In this document: positions 1-8,526 of the stretch, in pieces
Layout: each line of letters starts with the position of its first letter
Numbering within the stretch: the stretch's first letter is position 1
DNA from: Clostridiales bacterium
GTDB lineage: Bacteria; Bacillota; Clostridia; Oscillospirales; Oscillospiraceae
NCBI GenBank assembly: GCA_022764045.1
Contig: JALERU010000072.1
Span: forward strand, 1 to 40,284
Reading direction: 5' to 3'
Length of the DNA: 40,284 bases
Position numbers and translations under genes: made by a program
Notes under the pieces: model-generated
The model's database searches: none
Seen by the model: the letters and a program-made list of their open reading frames with translations, nothing else
Told to the model about the DNA's origin: nothing

Positions 1-638
1 ATGCCGTGCTGGATCCCGAGCTCATCATGACCGCTCCCGCTTCCGTGGCTGCTGCCTGCGGCGTTGACGCCCTGATCCACGCCATGGAGTCCTACATCAA
101 CACCGATGCCAACCCCTTCTCCATGGCTATGGCTGAGAAGGCTATGGAGCTCATCGGCGGCAACATCCGCAAGTTCGTGGCTCGCCGGAACGATCCCGAC
201 GCCGCTTGCGCCATGATGCTCGGCTCCACCTTCGCTGGCATCGCTTTCGCCAACAACCGTCTGGGCGACATCCACGCCATGTCTCACCCCGTTTCCGCAT
301 TCTATCATGTGGCTCACGGTGTGGCCAACGCTGTGCTGATGCCCACCATCTTCGAGTTCAACGCTCTGGCTGCTGACGAGCGCTATGCTAACATCTATCA
401 GTACATCACTGGTAAGGAAGCCGGCGAGGACTTCGTGCCCCAGATGCTGTGTGACGCTCTGCGTCAGATGAACGCCGACCTGGGCATCCCCGCCTGCCTG
501 GCAGACGTGGGCGTGACCGAGGACAAGATTCCTCAGATGGCCATCGACGCCATGAAGAGCGGCAACGTGACCGTCAACCCCAGAATCACCACCGTGAAGG
601 ACGTCGAGGCCCTGTATCACAAGGCTATGTACAAGTAA
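1..638 (+). CDS. Iron-containing alcohol dehydrogenase, C-terminal part (left edge cut)
   Basis: The frame is open from base 3 and the true start lies outside the window; about 211 residues remain of a family usually near 380-390. The protein is an NAD(P)H-dependent, metal-dependent alcohol dehydrogenase of the group III (iron) type, cytoplasmic, reducing aldehydes or butyraldehyde-like substrates in fermentation. Visible family signatures are the GVDALIHAMESY helix and the HAMSHPVSAFYHVAHG segment, whose histidines ligate the metal. Codon choice is strongly biased (gct, ccc, aag, aac), which suggests high expression. It ends in TAA followed by a strong terminator. The exact substrate (butanol, lactaldehyde, propanediol) cannot be decided from this half. 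Confidence 0.92.
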   Translation, partial: AVLDPELIMTAPASVAAACGVDALIHAMESYINTDANPFSMAMAEKAMELIGGNIRKFVARRNDPDAACAMMLGSTFAGIAFANNRLGDIHAMSHPVSAFYHVAHGVANAVLMPTIFEFNALAADERYANIYQYITGKEAGEDFVPQMLCDALRQMNADLGIPACLADVGVTEDKIPQMAIDAMKSGNVTVNPRITTVKDVEALYHKAMYK

Positions 639-660
639 TCCTTCCCAAGGGATTTTTGAA

Positions 661-690
661 AGAGACCGGCTTCGGCCGGTCTCTTTTTTG
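661..690 (+). terminator. Intrinsic terminator of the alcohol dehydrogenase
   Basis: A perfect GC-rich stem (AGAGACCGGC paired with GCCGGTCTCT, loop TTCG) is followed by a run of six T, 22 bases after the stop codon. Confidence 0.93.
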
Positions 691-709
691 TTGTCCTTTT
701 CCGGGCAAA

Positions 710-751
710 CCAAAAGGGTGGTCACAGTTTTTCGCTGTGCCACCCTTTTGG
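710..751 (-). terminator. Hairpin downstream of the minus-strand efflux operon
   Basis: A 12-bp perfect stem (710-721 with 740-751) is extended by CACAG/CTGTG (723-727 with 735-739) around a T-rich loop. It lies just beyond the stop at 799 in the minus direction. The T tract after it is weak (TTTGGTTT), but the AGAGACCGGC hairpin further on could act as a second minus-strand terminator. Confidence 0.6.
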
Positions 752-798
752 TGATTCCTTATGGCCTGATTTCGCTTTTCCTTAGGCAGTTCCCACAA

Positions 799-3249
799 TC
801 AATCGTCGCCTGTGAAGATGGCGGCGAAGTCGTGGAACATCCGGGCCACCCGGCCCCAGAAGCCCAGCTTAGGCTGATTGGCGGCCTCGTCGGCGGCCTT
901 GGCGTCTTCATCCACCTTGATCTCCTGGGTCCGCAGGACCAGTTGGATGCTGTTGGGGGTCTGGTTTTCCTCCGAGGTCAGGGAGACCATTTCAGCGTTG
1001 CTATCCATGTTGAGCAGGTTGTTTTTCTCGCCGGTGTACTCGTTCCACTTGTCCTCTACCAGGTCCTGGATGGTGTTGTTGGCGGTACGCATGGAGTCAG
1101 TGGCCCCCAGGCCGCTGGCCATCTGCCGCAGGGAGGAGGACAGGCCGGTGAGGGATTTGTCCATGCCCTTGTCAATGTCCGGGTCGGCGGCTTTGATCAG
1201 GTTCTCAAAGGTCCTGGTGAAGGCGTTCAAATCGTCCAGGAGCTTGACCGAGGCGTTGACCTGGGTGACGGCATCGTCCAGGGCTTCCTGGGCGTTGGGC
1301 TCGTACTTGGTCACGGTGTCGGAGAGGGCCTTGCTCTGCTCCAGAATGGTGTCTGTGCGGCCCAGGAGGCTATCTGTGGTCTGAAGGATGGCGTCTAGGT
1401 CCTTGTGGAGGGTGTCGCTGTCGTAGTCGTTGATGTTGTTCAGGAGAGACTTCATCACGGACAGGGTGTCCTGGGCGTCAACCAGGAGGCCGTCGTTGGC
1501 GTTTTGGGTTAGGGTTTTCAGAGCGTTTAATAGCTTGGCGGTAGGGGTGGAAACATTTTTTATCACTTCATTGAGCTTATGGATGCTTCCGCTGGCCTGG
1601 CCCAGAAGTTTGTTGAACTGCTCAGCCTCAGAGAGCTGGCCATCCATATCGTCTTTTTCCCAGTTATAACAGAGGTACGCCAGCATTTTGACATGATCTT
1701 CCGTCAGTAAGGCACTGTATTCCTTGTATGCGGCTTGGAATGCCGCTGCGTTTTCTCCTGTTGTGGGATCGTAGCCTGTCTCTGCTTTGGCTGCGGCCTG
1801 GGCAATGGTATCCTTATTTTGCAACACAAAAGCTACATAGGATGCTTCGTCAGTTGGGGCTTGAAGCTGTCCACCGCTTTGGGCCGCAATCCCTTCACAA
1901 AGTTGTTGAATGGCCACCGCTTTCTTATGATACTCCCGAATCTCTGCAGGCGTATGCCCCTGTACGGTCACTTCCTCAACCTTGATTTCTTCCTTGCTCA
2001 GCTTTTCCATGGCATCGCTCAGATCCCCGGTCCGATCCCCCACAGTATCCAAATCATCCCGCAGGTCATCCAGATCATCCTCCAGATACCCCAAAATCTT
2101 ACTCAGCTTCTTGGTATCGTCCTTGCCGTTCTGAATGACGGTGTTCAGGTCGTCCAAATCCTTCCGCACGGCGCTGAGGCTGGACTTCAGGTCCTTTACG
2201 TCCGGACGCAGGCCGTCCACGGTGTCGGAGAGGGTGGTGAGCTTTTCGTTGGTCTCTGCCAGGGCATCCTTGGCGGTTTTCAAATGGCCCACCACAGGGG
2301 TGAGGGACTGGCTCAGGTTGGTCATGGAGGCCAGAGCCTGGTCCGCCTCGTCATAGACCCGGTGCTTGCCGGCGGAAAGGGTTCCCCGGCCCTTGTTCAG
2401 CTGGTCCAGACCGTCGGCAGTGTTTCTGAGCTTGCTGTCCATGCCGTCCAGGCTGTTGAGGATGGTGTTGATGCTGTCGGTGATGGCGTCGTAGGAATCC
2501 TCCACCTCTTCCTTGGCCTCCCGCAGGTCGGCGATCTGGTCCATCTGGGCCAAGGTCACGGGCTGAATCAGGAAGGTGAAGCCGTTGAAGGCGAAGTCTT
2601 CCGACCCCACCCGCAGGGTGAAGTGCTGCTCCTCCCCGGGCAGAACCATGTAGAGGACGGCGTCCATGTCGCCCACCTTCTGGACCTGGGCGCCGGGGGC
2701 CTCCAGGGAGAGGATATCGCCATCCTTAAAGACCGTCATGGCCTCCAGGGCGAAATTGTTTCTGGCGTATTCCAAGGCGTTTTTGTTGGGATAAATATCC
2801 AGGATGACCTCCCCTACCCCGGTTTGGCCGGCCATGTCCTCGGGCTCGGTGTCCACGCCGTTCATCCGGTAGGAGAGCTGGATGGTAAAGGGCATCTCTT
2901 GAAAGGGGGCGGCGGTTTTTCCCTCAAAGTAGAAATTCTCCGGGGCGTTTTCTCCCAGGTCAAAGGTCACCTTGTCGCCCTCCACCTGGGCTTCGGTGCG
3001 GTCAGTGAGGTTCACCACCTCGTCATAGGCCCCGGTGTCGGAAATGACGGTATTGCCGTTGGTGCGATAGCTTTTCACCACGCTGCCCTCGGTGAGATCA
3101 CCGAAATAATCCAGGGTGCCGTAATAGGCCTCATCCAGCACGGGGCGCACTGCGGCGGAGGCCGTGGGGACCAGGCAGGAGGTCAGCAGAAGCACGGACA
3201 GGCTCGTGGCTCCGGCCCGGGTTCCCCAGGTTTTCCAAGTGTGTTTCAT
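799..3249 (-). CDS. Exported coiled-coil protein, partner of MMPL transporter
   Basis: The predicted protein has 816 residues. It starts with a basic, hydrophobic export signal (SLSVLLLTSC then LVPTASAA). The signal contains both a lipobox-like LTSC and an ASA-A signal-peptidase-I-like site, so it may be a lipoprotein or a secreted protein. Two globular segments follow (about residues 35-230), then a very long region rich in Leu/Asp/Ser heptads (DLDDLRDDLDTVG, LNNINDYDSDTL). There is no C-terminal membrane segment. This resembles the extracytoplasmic YhgE/Pip-like coiled-coil proteins encoded next to MMPL permeases; a periplasmic-adaptor-like role is inferred. I chose the second ATG (3249) because AAAGGAG sits 8 bases before it and only 2 before the ATG at 3255. 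The gene starts 2 bases after the MMPL stop, so coupling is likely. Confidence 0.75.
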   Translation of the reverse strand: MKHTWKTWGTRAGATSLSVLLLTSCLVPTASAAVRPVLDEAYYGTLDYFGDLTEGSVVKSYRTNGNTVISDTGAYDEVVNLTDRTEAQVEGDKVTFDLGENAPENFYFEGKTAAPFQEMPFTIQLSYRMNGVDTEPEDMAGQTGVGEVILDIYPNKNALEYARNNFALEAMTVFKDGDILSLEAPGAQVQKVGDMDAVLYMVLPGEEQHFTLRVGSEDFAFNGFTFLIQPVTLAQMDQIADLREAKEEVEDSYDAITDSINTILNSLDGMDSKLRNTADGLDQLNKGRGTLSAGKHRVYDEADQALASMTNLSQSLTPVVGHLKTAKDALAETNEKLTTLSDTVDGLRPDVKDLKSSLSAVRKDLDDLNTVIQNGKDDTKKLSKILGYLEDDLDDLRDDLDTVGDRTGDLSDAMEKLSKEEIKVEEVTVQGHTPAEIREYHKKAVAIQQLCEGIAAQSGGQLQAPTDEASYVAFVLQNKDTIAQAAAKAETGYDPTTGENAAAFQAAYKEYSALLTEDHVKMLAYLCYNWEKDDMDGQLSEAEQFNKLLGQASGSIHKLNEVIKNVSTPTAKLLNALKTLTQNANDGLLVDAQDTLSVMKSLLNNINDYDSDTLHKDLDAILQTTDSLLGRTDTILEQSKALSDTVTKYEPNAQEALDDAVTQVNASVKLLDDLNAFTRTFENLIKAADPDIDKGMDKSLTGLSSSLRQMASGLGATDSMRTANNTIQDLVEDKWNEYTGEKNNLLNMDSNAEMVSLTSEENQTPNSIQLVLRTQEIKVDEDAKAADEAANQPKLGFWGRVARMFHDFAAIFTGDD

Positions 3250-3251
3250 GT

Positions 3252-5597
3252 TCATCGCTCCTTTTCAGCGGGTTGGGACAGGTCATTCTTCTCATTGGGT
3301 TGGCTGGGTGCTGATGGCGCACCCACCTGGGCGGGCTCCGGCAGGTCCTCTGCCGGGGGCGGCGGGGGCAGGGGTTGGGTCTCTTGTGGGGCCCCGGACC
3401 GCTTTTTCCCTAAGAAGCGGGGGAACTTCTCCCGCGCCAGGTGGTTCCGCATCTCCTCCCGGGGGCGGAGCCGCTGCCAGCGGACGGGCAGGGTTTTTCC
3501 CGCAGGAATGGGGGCCAGCCACCCCTGACTGGTGCGGCGGATGATGGGTTCGCACACCAGCAGAACGGGGGGGACAACGAACAGGCAGACGATCACAGAG
3601 ATCAAAGTACCCCGGGCAAGCATGGTGCACAGAGAGGAGACCAGGGACAGGTTGGAGATCAGAGACACCGACACGCAGCTGCAGAAGAGCACCAGCCCGC
3701 CGGTGATGATGGAGTGGTCGGCGGCGGTGGCCGCCTTCACCATGGCCTCCCTGGGGTCGTAGCCCCGCTGGATTTCCTCCCGGAACCGGGTGGCGATCAG
3801 GATGGAGTAGTCCACCGTGGCCCCCAGCTGAATGCAGCCGATGAAGGTGTTGGCGATGAAAGGGATCTCCTGGCCTATCCAGTAGGGGATGCCCTCGTTG
3901 GCATAGATGGCCAGCTCAATGCAGGCCACCAGCACCGCCGGGATGGAGATGGAGCGGAAGACCACCATCACAATGAGGAAGATGGCGATGACTGAGATAT
4001 AGGTGGTCATGGCAAAGTCCTGGTCCGCCGTGTCGAAAAGGTCCTCCGACATAACTGCGGAGCCTGTGAGATAGCAGCCTGGATCATAGCCCTTAGCGAG
4101 CTCATTGATCTGGTTGATCTGCCCGGTCATCTCGTCGGTGCCCGCTTGATAGGTGGAGTTTAGCATGATATAGGTCCATCCCTCCTGCTGGAACATCTCC
4201 ATCACGTCGTCGGGGATAAAGAAATCCGGCACAGAGTTTGCCACATAGGACCGGAAGGTGAGCACCGAGTCGATTCCCTCCAGCTCCTTCAGTGCGTCCA
4301 CCAGCTGGACGGTATCCCCCCCGGTAAGGGCGTCCTGATGGATCAGCAGGAAATGCTGGTTCACCATGTCATAGTCCTCCTCCAGCTTATCAGTGGCCAC
4401 CTGGCTGGAGGCTGTCTCGGGAACCATGTTCCCCATGATGTCATGGTAAACGTCCGTGTGGGTCTGGGAGTAGATGGCCGGCGGGGCCGCCACCAGGGCC
4501 ACCGCCAGGAAGACCCAGCGGCGCTTCACCAGGAAGCGGTTCATGGGCTCGAAGTCGGGGTTCAGGGCCTTGTGGGTATACTTTTGAATGGGCCGGTCCA
4601 GCACCAGCAGGATGGAGGGCAGCACCAGCACCACGCACAGCACCCCCAGGATGACGCCCTTCATCATCACCACGCCCACATCCCGGCCCAGGGTCAGGCG
4701 CATGACGCACAGGGCCGCAAAGCCGGCCACTGTAGTCAGGGAGCTGGCCGAGAGGGACAAGAAGGCCTGTTTGACCGCCTGGGCCATAGCGTCCCGGGGG
4801 TCTGCGTAATTGGGCAGCTCCTCCCGGTAGCGGTCATACAGGAAGACCGAGTAGTCCATGGTGACCCCGAGTTGAAGAATGGCCACCAGGGAGCTGGTCA
4901 CAAAGGAGATCTCCCCCAAGAAGACGTTGCTCCCCATGTTATAGATGATCGCCAGGCCGATGTTGAGGATAATGGCCACCGGCAGCAGCCAGGATTCCAT
5001 CATTATGCTCATAGCCACCACAGCCAAAACCACCGCCGCCGCGACATAAAGGGGCATTTCCTCCGCAAGAAGGTTCTGCATGTCGGTGATCAGGGCGGAG
5101 AAGCCGGCCAGGAAGCATTTTTCATTGGTGATCTCATCAATTTCCGCAATGGCGTCGGCGGTGATTTTATCCGCCGCCGGCGCGTCGAAAAAGATCATCA
5201 TCATGGTGGAGTTTGGGTTGCTGCCGTTCCCATAGAACATGCTCTGCAAATCCTCCGGCAGCATGGACGGGGGCAGCTGCGAGCCGACGCTCCCCGCCAT
5301 GGACAGCACCTGGCTCACCCCGTCCACCTCTTCGATGGCCTGTTGGAGCTGGGCTGCGTAGTCCGCCGGCATATCCTCCACAATGAGCATCCCCGTAGCC
5401 GCCATCCGGAAGGGGTCCTCCAGCAGGGCCTCGCCCTTGGCAGAGTCCAGGTCCTGGGGGATGTAGGCTAAAATATCGTAATTGATCCGGGTAGCCGCGT
5501 TGCCGATGATCGCGGGGATCATCATCAGCAGGGCAATGAGCAAAACCAGCTTGGGCTTTCGGGTCACCAGTTTTGCTATTTTATCCAGCATACGCAT
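3252..5597 (-). CDS. MMPL/RND-family efflux or lipid transporter
   Basis: The product has 781 residues from the chosen start and two homologous halves. Each half has one N-terminal membrane helix (first: KLVLLIALLMMIPAIIG), a large extracytoplasmic loop (NYDILAYIPQDLDSAKG...) and a block of five helices with the MMPL/SSD-type motif (GVTMDYSVFLYDRYREE and GATVDYSILIATRFREE). Such proteins export hydrophobic compounds or lipids using the proton-motive force. The C-terminus is a Pro-rich cytoplasmic tail. The open frame extends to 5681, but the sigma-A promoter predicted at 5688-5716 would begin transcription at about 5681, so that start is untenable; the ATG at 5597 has AAGGAAGGGA 4 bases upstream. 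It is divergent from the TetR gene, which probably represses it. The substrate is unknown. Confidence 0.88.
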   Translation of the reverse strand: MRMLDKIAKLVTRKPKLVLLIALLMMIPAIIGNAATRINYDILAYIPQDLDSAKGEALLEDPFRMAATGMLIVEDMPADYAAQLQQAIEEVDGVSQVLSMAGSVGSQLPPSMLPEDLQSMFYGNGSNPNSTMMMIFFDAPAADKITADAIAEIDEITNEKCFLAGFSALITDMQNLLAEEMPLYVAAAVVLAVVAMSIMMESWLLPVAIILNIGLAIIYNMGSNVFLGEISFVTSSLVAILQLGVTMDYSVFLYDRYREELPNYADPRDAMAQAVKQAFLSLSASSLTTVAGFAALCVMRLTLGRDVGVVMMKGVILGVLCVVLVLPSILLVLDRPIQKYTHKALNPDFEPMNRFLVKRRWVFLAVALVAAPPAIYSQTHTDVYHDIMGNMVPETASSQVATDKLEEDYDMVNQHFLLIHQDALTGGDTVQLVDALKELEGIDSVLTFRSYVANSVPDFFIPDDVMEMFQQEGWTYIMLNSTYQAGTDEMTGQINQINELAKGYDPGCYLTGSAVMSEDLFDTADQDFAMTTYISVIAIFLIVMVVFRSISIPAVLVACIELAIYANEGIPYWIGQEIPFIANTFIGCIQLGATVDYSILIATRFREEIQRGYDPREAMVKAATAADHSIITGGLVLFCSCVSVSLISNLSLVSSLCTMLARGTLISVIVCLFVVPPVLLVCEPIIRRTSQGWLAPIPAGKTLPVRWQRLRPREEMRNHLAREKFPRFLGKKRSGAPQETQPLPPPPPAEDLPEPAQVGAPSAPSQPNEKNDLSQPAEKER

Positions 5598-5687
5598 CGT
5601 TCCCTTCCTTGGGGTCTCCCCGGTCTTTGGGGCAAAACTCCTCATATAGGAAATAATTATTTTTTGTTGACTTTTCATCACATGGGG

Positions 5688-5716
5688 ATTATATTATTGG
5701 CATAGAGCACAGTCAA
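5688..5716 (-). promoter_or_regulatory. Sigma-A promoter of the MMPL operon
   Basis: Read on the minus strand, -35 TTGACT (5711-5716) and -10 TATAAT (5688-5693) are separated by exactly 17 bases. The predicted transcript starts near 5681 and gives a leader of about 84 bases before the ATG at 5597. Confidence 0.85.
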
Positions 5717-5735
5717 TACCCAGTTTTTCAAATCA

Positions 5736-5749
5736 GTGGAATACTCCAC
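5736..5749. promoter_or_regulatory. Candidate TetR operator (inverted repeat)
   Basis: GTGGA-ATAC-TCCAC is a perfect 5-bp inverted repeat. It lies 20 bases upstream of the MMPL -35 box and 35 bases before the TetR ATG, between the divergent genes. The position suits an autoregulatory operator, but the arms are short. Confidence 0.4.
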
Positions 5750-5783
5750 AAATTATCCCAATTTGAGGAGAAGGGACCAAAAA

Positions 5784-6410
5784 ATGGAAGTCAAACAGAC
5801 AAAAAAACTGGACCGCCGCCAGGCCCGTACCAAGCGCCAGATCCGGGAAGCGCTGATGGAACTGCTGGAGGAAAGCACCGTCGACAAGATCACCGTAAAA
5901 GCCCTGGCCGAGCGAGCCGACATCGACCGGAAGACCTTTTACCTTCATTACGGCTCCATCGGCGATCTTCTATCGGAAATTCAAGACGAGCTGCTGCAGG
6001 AGGTTCTCCAGCTTACCGACGCTTACGATCTGTTTCAACCTGATTTCGACGCCCTGGGGCTCTTTCGGCAGCTCAACGACCTCATCGGCCAAAACTCTGA
6101 TTTTTACCGCCGGCTGGTCATTGCCGACCAATATAACTTTTTCTATAGCAAGCTCAAAGACTCTTTGAAGGACTTTCTCCATGAAAAGTACCACCAGCGA
6201 GAAGCCCTTTCCACCCTCTCCCCGGTAAAGCTGGACCTCTACGCCGAATACGTCACCGCAGGCGTGATGTCCATCTATGTGGCCTGGCTGAAAAACCCCG
6301 CCTTTGACCTGGAGGAGGTGGCGGAGGCCGTCTCCGAGATCACCTATGGAGGCGTGCGGGCCGTGCTCGACTCTGTGCTGGCACGAAAAGAAAGCGCCCC
6401 CCTTCCCTAA
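5784..6410 (+). CDS. TetR/AcrR-family transcriptional regulator
   Basis: The product is a 208-residue DNA-binding repressor of the usual family length. The N-terminus carries the TetR helix-turn-helix (about residues 10-60): RTKRQIREALMELLEE, then KITVKALAERADIDRKTFYLHYGS. The C-terminal half is an all-helical effector/dimer domain rich in aromatic residues. I chose ATG 5784 because GAGGAGAAGGGA lies just before it; an in-frame GTG at 5736 would start inside the candidate operator. It is divergently paired with the MMPL transporter operon, the classic layout for a repressor that releases an efflux pump when it binds the pump's substrate. The regulatory role is inferred from context. Confidence 0.9.
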   Translation: MEVKQTKKLDRRQARTKRQIREALMELLEESTVDKITVKALAERADIDRKTFYLHYGSIGDLLSEIQDELLQEVLQLTDAYDLFQPDFDALGLFRQLNDLIGQNSDFYRRLVIADQYNFFYSKLKDSLKDFLHEKYHQREALSTLSPVKLDLYAEYVTAGVMSIYVAWLKNPAFDLEEVAEAVSEITYGGVRAVLDSVLARKESAPLP

Positions 6411-6423
6411 CCCCTTCCCCGTT

Positions 6424-6460
6424 CCCCCGGTGCGGCACTCTGCACCGGGGGCGTCTTTTT
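6424..6460 (+). terminator. Intrinsic terminator of the TetR gene
   Basis: A 10-bp perfect stem, CCCCCGGTGC with GCACCGGGGG, is followed by CGTCTTTTT. Confidence 0.92.
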
Positions 6461-6500
6461 CCTGTTTTCCCCATTCCGGTCTTTATCTTTCGGGAAACTA

Positions 6501-6509
6501 TGGTATAAT
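6501..6509 (+). promoter_or_regulatory. Extended -10 promoter of the hexokinase-like operon
   Basis: TGGTATAAT is a perfect extended -10 (TG, N, TATAAT). No good -35 box is seen at 16-18 bases (best TTTATC). The predicted start near 6516 gives a leader of about 47 bases before the ATG at 6563. Confidence 0.65.
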
Positions 6510-6562
6510 AATAGAATCACTTGGTTTCTATCATTTTCCGATTACCCAGAGGAGGCTTTTTC

Positions 6563-7855
6563 ATGGACCCAACGATTCAGCAGAAGCTGACAGATCTTCT
6601 TCGGGCCAACAGCATGACCCCAGACACCTTGCATGGGCCGACCTTGACCCAGCTTTTCCTGTCGCAAATGCGGGTGTCGCTCTATGGCGGCGTGTCTTCC
6701 ATTCCCATGCTCCCCTCTTTTTTGAAGGCCTTCGGCCCTTTGACCGAGGACACCCCGGTGGCCGTGGCAGAGGTGGACGACCGGGAGGTTCGGGTCTGCC
6801 TGGTGACCTTTTCCAAGGGGCGGGCCCGCTGCCAGGCGCAAGACAGCTTTCCCGTGCCTGGCCGGGAGTATCCCGCCCCCTTTGAGGATCTGATCTACGC
6901 AGTAGCCGAGCTTCTCCAGCCCCTGCTGGACCGGGCAAAGAGGATCGCCCTGTGCCTTCCCTTCCCAGTGGACTATGACAGCAAGGGGGACGGCTCCATC
7001 CGCCGGTTCCCCGGCTCCATGACCGTCCATGACTTTGCCGGAAAGCTGGTGCTGGCCTCCCTGGCCCAGGAGCTCCGGGAGCGGGAGATATCTCCCCTTC
7101 CTATGGTCCTCATCAGCCAGCCCGCCGCCGCCCTGTTGGCCGCCGGCGTGCAGGCTCCCGGCCAGCGCCGGTATCTGGGCCTCACTTGGGGCAGCGGCAT
7201 CGACCTGGGGTTTGTGGCGCCGGGCAGCATCGTTCTCCGGTGGCCGGGCATCCCAGGGGACCTCACCCTGTTCTCCGGCGGCTTTTCCCAGGCCCAGTGC
7301 GTCCCCTTCGGCTTAGTGGACTACAGCAAAGACCGGGACTGCTATGGGCCCGGGCTGGATCTCTATCTCAAAATGGTCTCCACGGACTACCTGGGGGAAA
7401 TCTACCGGCTGGTGATGATTAAGGCCGCCGAGCGCAAGCTCCTCTCCTTCGGATGCAGCCGGGACGTGCTCTCTTTGACCTGGCTGGACCTGGACACCCT
7501 GGTGGACTTCCTCACCCACCCGGAAACGGGGGGTACCCTGGCCCATTTCTGCCGGGAGCCCCAGGACCGGGAAGTGGGGCTGGCGGTGGGCAAGGCCGTT
7601 TTGGACCGGGCCGCCCGCCTGGTCTGCGCCAATCTGGCCGCCGTCCTCCAGTTCATCGGCGGCGGACGGGAGGCCGACGCCCCCGTCTGCGTTGGGCTTC
7701 AGGGCGCCGCCTTTGCAGCGCCTCCCCTGAAAGCCGCCTTTGAGGCCCAGGTCCAGAGCTACCTGCGGGAGGCCCTTGGCCTCCATGTCACCTTGTGGCA
7801 GGGGGAGGATATGCTGGCCGTCGGCTCCGCCGCAGGGGCCCTTTACCAGCCCTGA
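6563..7855 (+). CDS. Hexokinase-fold protein with altered active-site motifs
   Basis: The product has 430 residues. ATG 6563 is chosen because GGAGG lies 7 bases upstream. The N-terminus matches the eukaryotic-type hexokinase pattern SSIPMLPSFL (about residues 45-54), and the overall plan looks like the actin/hexokinase ATPase fold. The sugar- and ATP-binding motifs have drifted, however. The phosphate-1 loop reads AEVDDREVRVCL where hexokinases have a LGGTNFR-type motif. The catalytic Asn-Asp-Thr region reads LISQPAAALL, with no Asp. The GTGTN-type phosphate-2 loop reads TWGSGIDLG. It may therefore be a pseudokinase or act on another substrate. It is first in an operon with a flavoprotein (29-base gap) and a CapA-like phosphatase. 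The family call is moderately secure; kinase activity is doubtful. Confidence 0.65.
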   Translation: MDPTIQQKLTDLLRANSMTPDTLHGPTLTQLFLSQMRVSLYGGVSSIPMLPSFLKAFGPLTEDTPVAVAEVDDREVRVCLVTFSKGRARCQAQDSFPVPGREYPAPFEDLIYAVAELLQPLLDRAKRIALCLPFPVDYDSKGDGSIRRFPGSMTVHDFAGKLVLASLAQELREREISPLPMVLISQPAAALLAAGVQAPGQRRYLGLTWGSGIDLGFVAPGSIVLRWPGIPGDLTLFSGGFSQAQCVPFGLVDYSKDRDCYGPGLDLYLKMVSTDYLGEIYRLVMIKAAERKLLSFGCSRDVLSLTWLDLDTLVDFLTHPETGGTLAHFCREPQDREVGLAVGKAVLDRAARLVCANLAAVLQFIGGGREADAPVCVGLQGAAFAAPPLKAAFEAQVQSYLREALGLHVTLWQGEDMLAVGSAAGALYQP

Positions 7856-7884
7856 CAAGAGAACGAGAAAAAGGAGACAAACAC

Positions 7885-8511
7885 ATGAAAATCATCGGCA
7901 TCAACGGCAGCCCAAAGGCCAAGGGAAACACCCGCCTGGCTCTGGATACCATGGGGGAGGTCTTCGCCCAGGAGGGCATCGAGTTTGAGATCCTCCACAT
8001 CGGCCACAAGCTCTCCCCCTGCTCCGGCTGCTTCCGCTGCGCCAAAACCCACACCTGCACCCTCCCTGACGACGGCCTCAACGCCATGTATGAAAAGCTG
8101 ATCCAGGCGGACGGGGCGGTCTTCGCCTCCCCGGTTTACTTCGCCTCGGTGACCAGCGGCATGCGCTGCTTTATGGACCGCATCGGCTGCATCGACATGA
8201 ACAACGGGCGGCAGCTTCGGTTTAAGGTAGGGGTTCCCGTGGCCGTGGCCCGGCGGGCCGGGGCGGTCAACGCCGTGGATGAGCTGGTCCATTATCTGAA
8301 CTACGCCCAGATGCTCATCCCCGGCTCCCTCTACTGGCCCCTGGCCTTTGGCAACACCCCCGGCCAGGTGGCCCAGGACGCAGAGGGCATCCAGACCCTC
8401 CAGGTGCTGGCCCAGAGCATGGCCTATGTGATGAAGGTTTTGGCCGCCGGAAAGGAGCACGTCCCCCTGCCCCAGCTTCCCAAGAAAGTCTATACCAACT
8501 TTATCCGCTGA
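7885..8511 (+). CDS. Flavodoxin-fold NAD(P)H-dependent FMN reductase family protein
   Basis: The product has 208 residues. The N-terminal strand-loop MKIIGINGSPKAKGNT is the FMN-phosphate-binding loop of the NADPH-dependent FMN reductase / iron-sulfur flavoprotein family. A cysteine cluster follows at about residues 39-52 (C-S-G-C-F-R-C ... T-C), like the iron-sulfur flavoproteins of anaerobes. SPVYFASVTSGMRCFMDR is the second flavin-binding loop. It is probably a soluble flavin electron-transfer or reductase protein of unknown partner. The start is supported by AAAGGAGA 7 bases upstream. An open frame extends upstream through the previous gene but lacks a ribosome site. The gap to the next gene is 15 bases, so co-transcription is likely. 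Confidence 0.85.
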   Translation: MKIIGINGSPKAKGNTRLALDTMGEVFAQEGIEFEILHIGHKLSPCSGCFRCAKTHTCTLPDDGLNAMYEKLIQADGAVFASPVYFASVTSGMRCFMDRIGCIDMNNGRQLRFKVGVPVAVARRAGAVNAVDELVHYLNYAQMLIPGSLYWPLAFGNTPGQVAQDAEGIQTLQVLAQSMAYVMKVLAAGKEHVPLPQLPKKVYTNFIR

Positions 8512-8526
8512 AGAAAGAGAGAGGCT

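Noticed and set aside
1735..3528. Long plus-strand frame opposite the coiled-coil and MMPL genes
   Set aside because: Composition is that of an antisense shadow, with no ribosome site, and it crosses the boundary of two real genes.
5681..5681. GTG/ATG start for MMPL at 5676-5681
   Set aside because: It coincides with the predicted transcription start and has no ribosome site; ATG 5597 has one.
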